NCBI GenBank assembly: GCA_018267825.1
Contig: JAFDXR010000009.1
Location: forward strand, 103,736-167,735
Source of the DNA: Bacteroidota bacterium
GTDB lineage: Bacteria; Bacteroidota; Bacteroidia; B-17B0; Aurantibacillaceae
Direction: 5' to 3'
Length of the DNA: 64,000 bases
Shown: in pieces, positions 17,213 through 26,624 of the stretch
Position numbering within the stretch: position 1 is the stretch's first letter
Layout: each line of letters starts with the position of its first letter
Notes under the pieces: generated by a model
Told to the model about the DNA's origin: nothing
The model's input: only the letters and a program-made list of their open reading frames with translations
Database searches by the model: none
Position numbers and translations under genes: made by a program

Positions 17213-19663
17213 ATGTTAATTCGTAAAATCAGATACATTTTTTTCTTCCTGCTGTTGGGCATTTTTGCCAAAGCACAGTTGTTAGTATCACCTAATTCGA
17301 ATGCATCCACCCTGGTTAACCAGATCGTTGGCAACAATGTAACCATTACCAATGTTTCATTGAATTGTAATTCCCAGGGTTCCGGTATATTCCTTTCCAA
17401 TGGTTCCAACATTGGTCTCACAACAGGTATTCTTTTAACCACAGGCCTTGCCCAAACGGCCATGGGGCCTAATAACCAGACTGGTGCCGGTACAGGACTG
17501 GCCAGTTGTTCAACATGCCCAAACTTTAGCGATGGCGACCTGAGCTCTATAGAGCCCCAGGCCAAATACGATGGTTGCCGCCTCGAATTCGATATTAAAC
17601 CGATCTGCAACAAACTCCAGATCCGTTACGTGTTTGCTTCGGAGGAATACCCCGAATATGTGGGACATAATTTCAACGATGCCTTTGGTTTCTTTATCTC
17701 CGGACCCAATCCCGGTGGTGGTAGTTATAGCGGATACAACATTGCACGGCTTTCAAACGGTACACCCGTATCTATCGATAACATCAACTCCGGATCAAAC
17801 GGGAGTTATTATGTTGACAACACCGGCGGTGCAACGGTGCAATACGATGGCTTTACAACGCCTTTAACCGCCCTGGCAGATGTTGTGCCATGCGCTACCT
17901 ATCACCTCAAACTTGTAATTGCCGATGCCGGCGACGATATTTATGACTCCGGCGTATTTCTGGAGTACAAGGGGATCGGCTGTGCCAACAACTCTACACC
18001 GTCTATCAATACGGCAACGACGGTTTCCAAATGCGACCTCAATAACGGATCGGCATCAGTGGCAGTAAGTAACTACACGGGTGCTGTGACGTATGCATGG
18101 AGTCCCGGCGGACAAACATCGGCAACCGCCACTGGCCTCGCCCCCGGTAATTATACCTGCAGCCTGAATTTCCAGCAACCTTGCCCGAATACCCAGACAG
18201 TATCGGTAACCGTACCTCATGATGCAGGATTCACATACAGCACTTCCATCACAAACATTAAATGCCCGCAGGATGCCAATGGCTCTGCGACCATCACCGT
18301 AAACGGCGGTACCACACCATACAGCTACAACTGGAACAGCAGCCCGGCGCAATTCACCAATATCGGATCCAATTTTTCAATGGGACAGTATGTATGCACC
18401 ATTACCGATGCTTCGGGTTGCGTGAAAAAAGATACGGTTAAAATTTTTGCAACGACAACCTTAACCATGCATCCCACATCTTCCACGGCATTGTGTAACA
18501 ACCCTACAGGCTCGGCTCAGTCCAATGCCAGTGGCGGAGTGCCTGCCTATACCTATACCTGGAGTACCATGCCCGTGCAGACCACGGCAAATGCGACCAG
18601 TTTACTGCCGGGTACCTATAGTGTGACAGTTACCGACAATGATGGCTGTAAACTCACGAATACGGTTGTAGTCAATAATTTTATACCGGTTATTTCCATC
18701 AACGATAGTCTTATTGATCCAACCTGTAACCAGCAGAACGGGGCCATTTATATTTCATCTGTCACAGGAGGTACAGGTCCGTATACCTACACATGGTCTA
18801 CCACACCGGCACAGAATACACAGAATGTCACGGGGCTTCTGCCGGGAACATACACCGTGCAGGTAAATGATGTAAACCATTGCCCGGCCACCGAATCCTA
18901 TACGCTGGTAAATCACAGCTCCCTGCCTTTAATTCCTCAGAAAAAAGACGATAAATGCGATCAGCAGAAAGGCTGGGCTTCAGCTATTGTACTTGGAGGT
19001 TCTCCGGGCTTTACCTATGCCTGGAACAATGGGCAGACCACTCAAACGGCCACCGGACTGGGACAGGGTAAGTACTGGGTCGATATTACAGATGCCGTAG
19101 GCTGCAAGGCAACCGATACCATTCGGATATTGAATCATAACGATGTATTCAACGGTTCGGTAGAATTGGATCCTAATGAGCCGGAAGTCAATAATCCATT
19201 CACCGTTACCTTGCATCCTACATCGGTATGGAACCTGAATTATGCATTTGAGAGCGATGGCCTCATTACCAATGATACGCTGAATCGCTTCAATTACCAG
19301 GATTACGGTTGGTATAATATTACATATTACATGGTCAGCGATGACGGATGCAGGGATACTTTACGTTACGATTTCTTTGTGAAGGATTTCATGACACTGT
19401 ATGTGCCTAATACATTTACACCGAACGGCGATCTCGAAAATGATATCTTCTTTGCCAAGGGCACACTGATCCGTGAATTCAAGATGTATATTTTTGATCG
19501 CTGGGGTCAGCTCGTGTTCAAGAGCGATGCCATCGAAAAAGGCTGGGATGGTACCTATAAGGGAGGCATGGCCCCGATAGACACATACGTGTACAAGATC
19601 ATTGCCAAAGATTATTACAATCGCGAACAGACCTTTGTGGGTCATGTGAATCTTATCCGATGA
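17213..19663 (+). CDS. Choice-of-anchor L protein with SprB-like repeats and a T9SS type B (gliding-motility-associated) C-terminal domain
   Basis: A signal peptide (residues 1-22, ending AKAQ) is followed by a choice-of-anchor L domain (about 30-250; NQIVGNNVTITNVSLNC, YVFASEEYPEYVG, FGFFISGPN). About four to five SprB/HYR-like repeats follow, each with a C---GSA---GG--PYTYTWS---GL-PGTY-VTVTD--GC pattern (about 255-640). The C-terminus is a type B sorting domain (YVPNTFTPNGDLENDIF ... FDRWGQLVFKS ... GWDGTYKG). Proteins of this build are surface-anchored through the type IX system and act in adhesion or gliding. It overlaps the next gene by four bases, an unexpected coupling to a small DNA-binding-like protein. 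Confidence 0.9.
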   Translation: MLIRKIRYIFFFLLLGIFAKAQLLVSPNSNASTLVNQIVGNNVTITNVSLNCNSQGSGIFLSNGSNIGLTTGILLTTGLAQTAMGPNNQTGAGTGLASCSTCPNFSDGDLSSIEPQAKYDGCRLEFDIKPICNKLQIRYVFASEEYPEYVGHNFNDAFGFFISGPNPGGGSYSGYNIARLSNGTPVSIDNINSGSNGSYYVDNTGGATVQYDGFTTPLTALADVVPCATYHLKLVIADAGDDIYDSGVFLEYKGIGCANNSTPSINTATTVSKCDLNNGSASVAVSNYTGAVTYAWSPGGQTSATATGLAPGNYTCSLNFQQPCPNTQTVSVTVPHDAGFTYSTSITNIKCPQDANGSATITVNGGTTPYSYNWNSSPAQFTNIGSNFSMGQYVCTITDASGCVKKDTVKIFATTTLTMHPTSSTALCNNPTGSAQSNASGGVPAYTYTWSTMPVQTTANATSLLPGTYSVTVTDNDGCKLTNTVVVNNFIPVISINDSLIDPTCNQQNGAIYISSVTGGTGPYTYTWSTTPAQNTQNVTGLLPGTYTVQVNDVNHCPATESYTLVNHSSLPLIPQKKDDKCDQQKGWASAIVLGGSPGFTYAWNNGQTTQTATGLGQGKYWVDITDAVGCKATDTIRILNHNDVFNGSVELDPNEPEVNNPFTVTLHPTSVWNLNYAFESDGLITNDTLNRFNYQDYGWYNITYYMVSDDGCRDTLRYDFFVKDFMTLYVPNTFTPNGDLENDIFFAKGTLIREFKMYIFDRWGQLVFKSDAIEKGWDGTYKGGMAPIDTYVYKIIAKDYYNREQTFVGHVNLIR

Positions 19664-20007
19664 ATATAGAAGAGCTCCGCGAGTACTGCCTTTCCAAAAA
19701 AGGTGTTGAAGAAAGTTTTCCCTTTGATAATGAAACACTGGTGTTTAAAGTGAAAGGTAAAATTTTTCTCCTCAGTGGCATTTCCCGCAATCCTTTACAG
19801 TTTAATGCCAAGTGTGATCCCGATAAAGCCATTGAACTCCGTGAAACATACAGCTGCGTGATGCCCGGGTATCACATGAATAAAGCGCACTGGAATACCA
19901 TAGTATGCGATGGCAGCGTTTCCAAAAAACTGATCCTGGAATGGGTCGATCATAGCTACGACCTTATTGTGAAAAGCCTGCCCAAAAAACTACAGGCAGA
20001 ATTATAA
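19660..20007 (+). CDS. MmcQ/YjbR family protein
   Basis: The 115-residue protein has the CyaY-like fold signature of the MmcQ/YjbR family: EELREYCLSKKGVEESFPFDNETLVFKV at the start, NAKCDPDKAIELRETY, then GYHMNKAHWNTIVCDGSVS and DHSYDLIVKSLPKKL. Family members are called DNA-binding, but their function is not well defined. The ATG overlaps the stop of the upstream adhesin-like gene (ATGA). Confidence 0.9.
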   Translation: MNIEELREYCLSKKGVEESFPFDNETLVFKVKGKIFLLSGISRNPLQFNAKCDPDKAIELRETYSCVMPGYHMNKAHWNTIVCDGSVSKKLILEWVDHSYDLIVKSLPKKLQAEL

Positions 20008-20012
20008 CCGGG

Positions 20013-21248
20013 TTACTCCTCTTTAAACGGATTCCGGGGGATCCACTCCGAAGGTTGAAGAAATGTGCAGAAAGGTTTCAGTACCAGTTTTGACAAGGTA
20101 TTCTGAGGTCTTACATAGCAGTGCAGATCATAAGCTTTGGCGCCTACCGTGCTTTTGATTTCGCTGGCAGTTCTTCCCAGGTTTACCCGTTTGATTCGTC
20201 TCTCGATAGCCAGCTCAATGTATTTATACAGCAGATTCTGATACAGCTCAAGTTCTTTATTGATGCTGTAATCAACACCGATGTAGTGTGCCTCAAGTTC
20301 GTGTTCCAGCCTGATGGCACTTAAAAACGATACCAGTTTTCCATCCCTGAAATAGCCCACCATGATGAAGCGCTCGCGGAAGATCTTCTTCATTTCGTAG
20401 AAATAACGCGCATCGAGCTTGGCGAGTTTGAATTTGGCATTGTTGTAAACCTGCTCATACAGCGCAAAAATAGCGTCGTAAAGAGCCAGGATTTCTTGTT
20501 CGTTCAGTTCACGAACTTCGAGTGCCGATCCGGCTTTCAGGATTTGTTTGGCCCTGTTGCGGTATTTTTTGGAAAAGCAGCCGATGTATTCGGTGAGTGA
20601 ACTGACCTGGTCCGGAATATCTACAATCATATTGGGCTCTACTTTGAACTCCATATAATTGCTGGTGCCAAACATGCATTTCGAAAGTGGCAGCGGACTG
20701 TAAAAATCCTTGATAAGCATACCGCTGATCCGTCCGCGCAATTTTTCTTTTTTTGCAACTTCCGCTATCAGGCGTTCGAGAATGTCGAGCTTAAGTGTTT
20801 CCTGTAAGCTTGAATCAAATAAAAAACCATGTTCACCACTGACGTAATTATTTCCGCAGGTCAGCAGGCGCATCAATACGCTGTTGTTGTGCTTCTGTAG
20901 CTTTGCCTGGAACAGGCTCAGCTTTCCCTTGCTCAATGCATTGAACTGTGTTTCTATAAGCTTACCAAACAGGCTGGCCGTGAAATCACTTACCTGGAAA
21001 TAAACAACCCCGATGGGTTGATGTTTGCGGTAAACAATGGCATAACGAAAATAATTCTGATCGGCTTTCAGTTCTTCAACACACTTCAGGTAACGGTAAT
21101 CAAGAAAGAAGTTTTTATATGGCAGCGCCGCTTCCCATTCCTCCTGCCCGAAATCGTGAATTGACGTGTAATAGGCATAACTGAATTCCTTATGCAAAGG
21201 TATTGTGAGTGCAGAAGTGGTTGTTTTCTTTTCGGTATCGTATAGCAT
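20013..21248 (-). CDS. GNAT/FemAB-like acetyltransferase
   Basis: The 411-residue protein has a C-terminal acyltransferase-like half with FSKKYRNRAKQILKAG, FIMVGYFRDGKLVSFLSAIRLEHELEAHYIGVDYS and RVNLGRTASEIKSTVGAK. These segments are typical of the FemAB/BioF2-like GNAT_acetyltr_6 group, used in peptidoglycan cross-bridge or surface-polymer and lipid modification. The N-terminal half would be a second GNAT-like fold. It lies 4 bp after the APS kinase gene on the same strand, so the two are probably co-transcribed. The acceptor is unknown. Confidence 0.72.
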   Translation of the reverse strand: MLYDTEKKTTTSALTIPLHKEFSYAYYTSIHDFGQEEWEAALPYKNFFLDYRYLKCVEELKADQNYFRYAIVYRKHQPIGVVYFQVSDFTASLFGKLIETQFNALSKGKLSLFQAKLQKHNNSVLMRLLTCGNNYVSGEHGFLFDSSLQETLKLDILERLIAEVAKKEKLRGRISGMLIKDFYSPLPLSKCMFGTSNYMEFKVEPNMIVDIPDQVSSLTEYIGCFSKKYRNRAKQILKAGSALEVRELNEQEILALYDAIFALYEQVYNNAKFKLAKLDARYFYEMKKIFRERFIMVGYFRDGKLVSFLSAIRLEHELEAHYIGVDYSINKELELYQNLLYKYIELAIERRIKRVNLGRTASEIKSTVGAKAYDLHCYVRPQNTLSKLVLKPFCTFLQPSEWIPRNPFKEE

Positions 21249-21252
21249 GCGC

Positions 21253-21855
21253 TTATAACAAAACTAAGGGGTAAATATCATCAAATAGTATATCAACACA
21301 TTCAGCGATACTTAGTTCACTGGTATCCAGGCTGAAGATGGCATTCGGTGGAATTTCAAAAGCGTCGGAAATACCTGTAAAATGGCTTATTTCACCGGCT
21401 CTGGCTTTTTTGTAATGCCCTTTGATGTCGCGTTTTTCGCAGGTGTCAAGGGGAGTGGAGATGTGATAAAGGATAAAACGTTCAGGGCCCAGAATATCTT
21501 CGGCCAGTTTCCGCAGATCGTTGGTGGGCGTAATCAGGCTGCAGATCACAACCATGCCGCAATCCGCCAGGATCTTTGCCATTTCGGCCGTACGGCGTAT
21601 GTTTTCTGTACGTTCAGCACTTGTAAAACCCAGGCCGCGATTCAGGCCTTTTCGTAGCGTATCACCATCCAGTACCCTGGTCAGAATGTCTTCGTCATAC
21701 AATCTTTTTTCGAGTGCATAAGCCAGTGTTGTTTTACCTGAACCAGGCAAACCAGTCATCCAGATCACCATCCCTTTATGACCGGTGAGTAGTTCTTTCT
21801 CATGCGGACTTACCTGCGGTTCAGCGCCTTCACTCAAAAAAGGATTAGTTGACAT
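21253..21855 (-). CDS. cysC: Adenylyl-sulfate (APS) kinase
   Basis: P-loop kinase with Walker A GLPGSGKTT (about residues 34-42), the APS-binding LDGDTLRKGLNRGLGFTSAERTENIRR, CSLITPTNDLR in place of the usual SPY-like lid, and a C-terminal STPLDTCEKRDIKGHYKKARAGE segment. The length of 200 residues is standard for CysC. The product PAPS serves either sulfate assimilation or sulfotransferases. No sulfate adenylyltransferase or PAPS reductase is nearby, and the partner gene is a GNAT enzyme. This hints at a surface-polymer role rather than assimilation (inference). Confidence 0.9.
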   Translation of the reverse strand: MSTNPFLSEGAEPQVSPHEKELLTGHKGMVIWMTGLPGSGKTTLAYALEKRLYDEDILTRVLDGDTLRKGLNRGLGFTSAERTENIRRTAEMAKILADCGMVVICSLITPTNDLRKLAEDILGPERFILYHISTPLDTCEKRDIKGHYKKARAGEISHFTGISDAFEIPPNAIFSLDTSELSIAECVDILFDDIYPLVLL

Positions 21856-21922
21856 AACACTTTAAAAATACAATTAATTATCTTAATTTTAGTGGATAAT
21901 AATCATTTAGTGTTTTTTAACG

Positions 21923-22819
21923 ATGTATCCAGATCTAAGTAATTCGCCGGTTGTAGACCAGGTAGGTATTGAAGAACGTGTGGCGAGATTTAACACCCGA
22001 AGCATAAAAAAAGAAACCAAATTGCAGGGCTTGAAACTGGCATTGAATATGATCGATCTGACCACCCTGGAGGGTAAAGATACCGAAGGAAAAGTGGAGC
22101 AGATGTGTTACAAGGCCATGCATCCTGCCGACGATATTCCTGGTTTACCAACTGTAGCTGCTGTGTGCGTATACCCAACACACGTAAAAACCGCACGCCG
22201 TGCCCTGCAGGGAAGTTCGGTTAAAATAGCGTCTGTGTCAACAGCATTTCCAAGCGGAAACTCTACCAGCGATATCAAAATTGCCGATACAAAGTTTGCA
22301 CTCGACAACGGTGCCGACGAAATCGATATGGTCATCAGCCGTGGTGAATTTCTGCGCGGCAATTATCATTTTGTATACGATGAGATTGCGGCTGTAAAAG
22401 AAGCCTGCGGAAAAGCACGGCTAAAAGTGATCCTCGAAACCGGGGAGCTTTCAACACTCGATAATATCCGTAAGGCCAGTGATATTGCCATTGCTGCCGG
22501 AGCTGATTTTATAAAAACATCCACCGGTAAAATTCAACCTGCGGCAACCATGCCGGTAACACTCGTGATGTTGCAAGCCATCAAGGATCATTACGATCGT
22601 ACAGGCATTATGGTAGGCATGAAACCTGCCGGCGGTATTTCAACAGCCAAGGGGGCTTTGCAATACCTGGTGATGCTATACGAAACGCTTGGTCCTAAAT
22701 GGATGAGCAATGAATGGTTCCGCTTTGGGGCCAGTAGCCTTGCCAATGATGTGATCTTGCAACTCGCTAAAGAATACAAGGGTGTATATTACAGCAAGGA
22801 TTATATCAGCAACGATTGA
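21923..22819 (+). CDS. deoC: Deoxyribose-phosphate aldolase, long form
   Basis: Class I aldolase of 298 residues. The Schiff-base Lys lies in DFIKTSTGKIQPAATM, and the second conserved Lys in MVGMKPAGGIST. The DeoC strand EIDMVISRGEFLRGNY and CVYPTHVKTARRAL are also clear. An N-terminal extension of about 45 residues marks the long subgroup that occurs with aldehyde dehydrogenases. It cleaves deoxyribose-5-phosphate to glyceraldehyde-3-phosphate and acetaldehyde. Two aldehyde dehydrogenase genes follow downstream and would take the acetaldehyde further. Confidence 0.94.
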   Translation: MYPDLSNSPVVDQVGIEERVARFNTRSIKKETKLQGLKLALNMIDLTTLEGKDTEGKVEQMCYKAMHPADDIPGLPTVAAVCVYPTHVKTARRALQGSSVKIASVSTAFPSGNSTSDIKIADTKFALDNGADEIDMVISRGEFLRGNYHFVYDEIAAVKEACGKARLKVILETGELSTLDNIRKASDIAIAAGADFIKTSTGKIQPAATMPVTLVMLQAIKDHYDRTGIMVGMKPAGGISTAKGALQYLVMLYETLGPKWMSNEWFRFGASSLANDVILQLAKEYKGVYYSKDYISND

Positions 22820-23286
22820 AGCCGCAGATTTCACAAATTCCGCAGATAGAGATGGGGGCTAATTATCTCATAGACGAAAACTGGATCGAGTCGAATGAAC
22901 CCGGGGTTCAATATGGTAGTGACTTGACATATTCAATTATCGGTGCTTGTTTTGAAGTGCATAACGAATTGGGAAAAGGGTTTTCAGAAGTAGTGTATAA
23001 AGATGCTCTTGAACATGAATTGAAAACAAGAGGATTGATGTTGGAGCGGGAAAAGTGTTATGATATTAAGTACAAGGATATAGTACTACCTCATTACTAT
23101 TATGCAGATTTTGTTGTAAATGGTGAGGTGATTTTGGAAATCAAGGCCCAGAAAAGTGCTGTGGAATCTCATGTTTCGCAGTTGCTTAATTATCTGGCTG
23201 CGGCAAAATGTGAAATAGGCTTAACTTATTAATTTTGGTGAAACTTCCTTGAAATACAAACGGGTTATTTTAACGAGAGATAGATG
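22816..23286 (+). pseudogene. GxxExxY family protein, frameshifted near the 3' end
   Basis: The reading frame from 22816 to 23232 gives a 138-residue product with the family's hallmark core (GACFEVHNELGKGFSEVVYKDAL, with GxxExxY in GKGFSEVVY) and PD-(D/E)XK-like EIKAQKSAVESH. It stops at GLTY, where intact homologues continue with GLLINFG and a basic tail. Removing one A from the TTAACTT at 23221-23227 restores GLLINFGETSLKYKRVIL and runs to a TGA at 23284-23286. The true start is uncertain; ATG 22853 is possible because the first 12 codons are a CCGCAGATTTC-type leader sequence common upstream of this family. It sits between deoC and an aldehyde dehydrogenase. Confidence 0.78.
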
Positions 23287-23400
23287 AATGTAAAGCTTTA
23301 GTAAGATGTTTAAGGTTATTTGCCTGGAAGCGGTCGAATAAAAATTTGTGTTAATCAGTGCCATCAGCGGCGAACTTTAACTAATTAATTTGTGTAAATT

Positions 23401-24864
23401 ATGTCATTAAAAGAAGAAATGGTCGGTGAGTTTAAGTGGGACTATGCCCCGGCCCCGGAGAGCAAGGATCATGTTCGTTTGGAAAAACAATACGATCTTT
23501 TTATCGGAGGGAAATTTGTAAAGCCACTCAGTAAGAAATATTTTGCCACCTATAATCCCGCCACCGGCGAAAAGCTGGCAGAAGTAGCGCAGGCCAATGA
23601 GAAAGATGTTGACCTTGCTGTGAAAGCAGCCAAAGCCGCTTACGACAAGGTGTGGAAGAAAATGCCAGGGAAAGAACGCGCCAAATATATTTACCGCATT
23701 GCCCGCATGATCCAGGAACGCGCGCGCGAACTGGCCGTTATTGAAAGTATGGATGGCGGCAAACCCATTCGCGAAAGCCGCGATGTGGATGTGCCTTTGG
23801 CAGCAAACCATTTCTTTTACTATGCCGGATGGGCCGATAAACTCGAATATGCTTTCCCGAATCGTACGCCCCAATCGTTGGGAGTTGCGGGTCAGATTAT
23901 TCCCTGGAATTTCCCTTTACTGATGGCTGCCTGGAAAATAGCTCCGGCACTGGCTGCGGGAAATACGGTTGTTTTGAAACCGGCCGAAACCACACCGCTT
24001 ACTGCCCTGAAACTGGCTGAAATTATCCGCGACAGTGGATTACCGGATGGCGTAGTGAATATTATAACCGGCTATGGCGATACAGGAGCAGCCATTGTAA
24101 ATCATCCGCAGGTCAATAAAGTAGCGTTCACCGGAAGCACACAGGTTGGGAAGATCATCCAGAAAGCAATTGCCGGTACAGATAAAAAAATAACACTGGA
24201 ACTCGGTGGAAAAGCAGCAAACATTATTTTTGAGGATGCCGCACTCGATCAGGCGGTAGAGGGTGTTGTGAATGGCATTTTCTTTAATCAGGGTCATGTG
24301 TGTTGTGCAGGCTCGCGCCTGTTTGTGCAGGAGAGCGTGGCCGATACGGTTATCCGCAAACTCAAACAACGCATGGAAACACTGATTGTGGGCGATCCGC
24401 TCGATAAGAATACCGATATCGGCGCCATCAACTCCAAAGAGCAGCTTGATAAAATAAACGAATACATTCAGATCGGGATCAATGAAGGTGCCGAAATGCA
24501 TCAGAGTTCCTGTAGCATTCCGGCCAAAGGATATTTCTGTAAACCAACTTTATTCCTGCATACATCACAATCGCACCGCATTGTACAGGAAGAGATTTTT
24601 GGTCCGGTGCTGGCCGTGCAGACATTCCGAACCATTGAAGAAGTGATCGAGAAGGCCAATAATATTCCTTACGGGTTAAGTGCGGGTGTGTGGACCGACA
24701 AAGGCTCCAAGATTTTTAATATGACAACCAAAATGCGGGCGGGTGTTGTTTGGGCCAATACATACAATAAATTCGATCCGGCATCACCTTTCGGTGGTTA
24801 CAAAGAAAGTGGTTTCGGGCGTGAAGGTGGCTTGCATGGCCTGGCGGCGTATTTGAAATTCTAA
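23401..24864 (+). CDS. NAD(P)-dependent aldehyde dehydrogenase
   Basis: Full-length ALDH of 487 residues. It shows the NAD-binding PWNFPLLMAAWKIAPALAAGNTVVLKPAE and FTGSTQVGKII, the general-base Glu in TLELGGKAAN, and the catalytic Cys in FFNQGHVCCAGSRL. The C-terminal PFGGYKESGFGREGG is also present. Its position after deoC suggests oxidation of acetaldehyde from deoxyribose breakdown, although the substrate range of such enzymes is broad. Confidence 0.95.
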   Translation: MSLKEEMVGEFKWDYAPAPESKDHVRLEKQYDLFIGGKFVKPLSKKYFATYNPATGEKLAEVAQANEKDVDLAVKAAKAAYDKVWKKMPGKERAKYIYRIARMIQERARELAVIESMDGGKPIRESRDVDVPLAANHFFYYAGWADKLEYAFPNRTPQSLGVAGQIIPWNFPLLMAAWKIAPALAAGNTVVLKPAETTPLTALKLAEIIRDSGLPDGVVNIITGYGDTGAAIVNHPQVNKVAFTGSTQVGKIIQKAIAGTDKKITLELGGKAANIIFEDAALDQAVEGVVNGIFFNQGHVCCAGSRLFVQESVADTVIRKLKQRMETLIVGDPLDKNTDIGAINSKEQLDKINEYIQIGINEGAEMHQSSCSIPAKGYFCKPTLFLHTSQSHRIVQEEIFGPVLAVQTFRTIEEVIEKANNIPYGLSAGVWTDKGSKIFNMTTKMRAGVVWANTYNKFDPASPFGGYKESGFGREGGLHGLAAYLKF

Positions 24865-25078
24865 ATGCTTAACAGCACAGAGAAAAAAAAAGACTATTGA
24901 AGATGAGTCGACAGCAGTTATAATTGATTGTGTAATAAAGGTTTTTACTGCTCTTGAGTCAACGAATTAATTTTAGCATAAACTGCGAAAAGAAGGAATA
25001 AAAGGAATTGTAAATATATTACCTCAGTGGCCTTTAGAGAAATGCGAAGGTCTCTGCGGTTCAAAAAACGAAGAACAC

Positions 25079-25960
25079 ATGTCAGAATTGGAAATATTAA
25101 AGACGTATAAAATATACATCGGCGGCCAGTTTCCGCGTACCGAGAGTGGACGTTATTATCCGCTGATGAACAAAAAGAAGGAAGTGATAGCAAACATCAG
25201 TTTGTCTTCGCGCAAGGATTTCAGAAATGCTGTTGTGGCAGCCCGTGGCGCTTTTGGCGGCTGGAGCGGTCGTACCGCTTTTAACCGTGGGCAGATTCTT
25301 TACCGTATTGCTGAAATGCTGGAAGGCCGTAAGGAACAGTTCATCGGGGAGATCGTTCGCCAGGGCGGGACAAGGAAACAGGCTGAGCTCGAAGTGCGTC
25401 AATCCATAGACCGTTGTGTATATTACAGCGGCTGGTGCGACAAATTTCAACAACTCTTCGGGACTGTAAACCCGGTGTCGTCTTCACATTTTAATTTTTC
25501 TGTACCGGAACCAACCGGCGTAGTAGCGGTTATAGCGCCTGAAGATACCTCATTGCTTGGACTCGTGTCTGTGATCATGCCTGTTATTGCCGGAGGTAAT
25601 GTGTGTGTGGTGCTGGCCTCGGAAAGCAAACCGCTTTGTTCGGTTACGTTTGCTGAAGTACTGGCCACTTCCGATCTTCCGGGTGGTGTGGTCAATATTA
25701 TGACCGGTACCAGCAAGGAACTTCATTCGCATTTTTCATCGCACATGGATGTTAATGCCATTGTATACACACGCGACAATAAGGACGAGAAGAAACTGAT
25801 TGCAGAGAATGCGACGCTTAATGTGAAGCGTGTTTTCTTCTGGAATAACGACTGGAGCAAAGCCGGATCGGAAAATCCGTATCTCATTATGGATCTCCAG
25901 GAGATTAAAACGACCTGGCATCCGATTGAGCAGATTGGTGTCGGAGGAGCGAAGTATTAA
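25079..25960 (+). CDS. Half-length aldehyde dehydrogenase-like protein lacking the catalytic domain
   Basis: The 293-residue product matches only the N-terminal NAD-binding part of ALDH (KTYKIYIGGQFPRTESGRYYPL, RKDFRNAVVAARGAFGGWSGRTAFNRGQILYRIAEML, GVVAVIAPEDTSLLGLVSVIMPVIAGGN, LPGGVVNIMTG). The usual FTGS-type motif is replaced by AIVYTRDNKDEKKL, and there is no catalytic Cys or Glu. The C-terminal TTWHPIEQIGVGGAKY looks like a proper end and not a broken frame. It may be a regulatory or structural partner of the upstream enzyme. The 214 bp before it hold no other gene. Confidence 0.85.
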   Translation: MSELEILKTYKIYIGGQFPRTESGRYYPLMNKKKEVIANISLSSRKDFRNAVVAARGAFGGWSGRTAFNRGQILYRIAEMLEGRKEQFIGEIVRQGGTRKQAELEVRQSIDRCVYYSGWCDKFQQLFGTVNPVSSSHFNFSVPEPTGVVAVIAPEDTSLLGLVSVIMPVIAGGNVCVVLASESKPLCSVTFAEVLATSDLPGGVVNIMTGTSKELHSHFSSHMDVNAIVYTRDNKDEKKLIAENATLNVKRVFFWNNDWSKAGSENPYLIMDLQEIKTTWHPIEQIGVGGAKY

Positions 25961-26023
25961 TATTGTTTAACTTGTTGGAAATCAAAAAATTCCCTATATT
26001 CGACGCTCTAAAAAAAGAAGGCC

Positions 26024-26428
26024 ATGTTCAATAAAACCACTAAAACAGAAGCCAGTCCCGGAACATCCATTAACCTGATCGGAAGCGGGACCAGTATTAC
26101 AGGTGATATCACCTCCAATGGAGATGTTCGTATAGACGGCACCCTGACGGGGAATATCCAGACCAGCGGAAAACTGGTAATTGGCTCTTCCGGAAAAATC
26201 GAGGGCAACATTGTTTGTCAGAATGCGGATGTATCCGGCGAGATTAATGGAACACTGAGCGTGACCGAACTCCTGGTGCTGAAAGCCAGTGCCAAAGTGT
26301 TGGGAGATATTGAAACAGGTAAGCTTTCGATTGAGCCTAATGCATTATTCACCGGAATGTGTAAGATGGGGGCCATAGTAAAGCCGATTTCCCGGAAAAA
26401 TGAAGCCAGAGAAGCCCAAACAGCTTAA
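26024..26428 (+). CDS. Bactofilin, polymer-forming cytoskeletal protein
   Basis: The 134-residue protein has the bactofilin right-handed beta-helix: short repeats such as GSGTSITGDITSNGDVRIDGTLTG and GKLVIGSSGKIEGNIVC, with flexible, charged tails. Bactofilins assemble into non-polar filaments at the inner membrane and support cell shape or stalk functions. The last 29 bases overlap the start of the AtpZ-like gene. No peptidoglycan hydrolase of the LmdC type is next to it here. Confidence 0.92.
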   Translation: MFNKTTKTEASPGTSINLIGSGTSITGDITSNGDVRIDGTLTGNIQTSGKLVIGSSGKIEGNIVCQNADVSGEINGTLSVTELLVLKASAKVLGDIETGKLSIEPNALFTGMCKMGAIVKPISRKNEAREAQTA

Positions 26429-26624
26429 TTCATACGCCAGATATTCCAGCCTGGCCACACAAATGGCTGTTATTATAGGCGGGGGTTGCTACGGAGGATA
26501 CAAACTGGACCAGTATTTCCGGAATACGACACCGGTATATACTATCATATTAAGCCTCGTATCTATTGCCATAGCCCTCTACCTGGTGCTCAAAGATTTT
26601 ATTAAACCTGATCAGAAGAAATGA
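26400..26624 (+). CDS. AtpZ/AtpI-family small membrane protein
   Basis: The 74-residue product has two transmembrane helices (about residues 18-38 and 48-66). It carries the AtpZ-like glycine signature GGGCYGGYKLDQYF between them, where the Gly-rich helix and acidic residue are conserved. Family members are accessory to F1Fo ATP synthase assembly and are usually at the head of the atp operon. The gene overlaps bactofilin by 29 bases and the next membrane protein by four. No atp genes follow within the window. Confidence 0.85.
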   Translation: MKPEKPKQLNSYARYSSLATQMAVIIGGGCYGGYKLDQYFRNTTPVYTIILSLVSIAIALYLVLKDFIKPDQKK

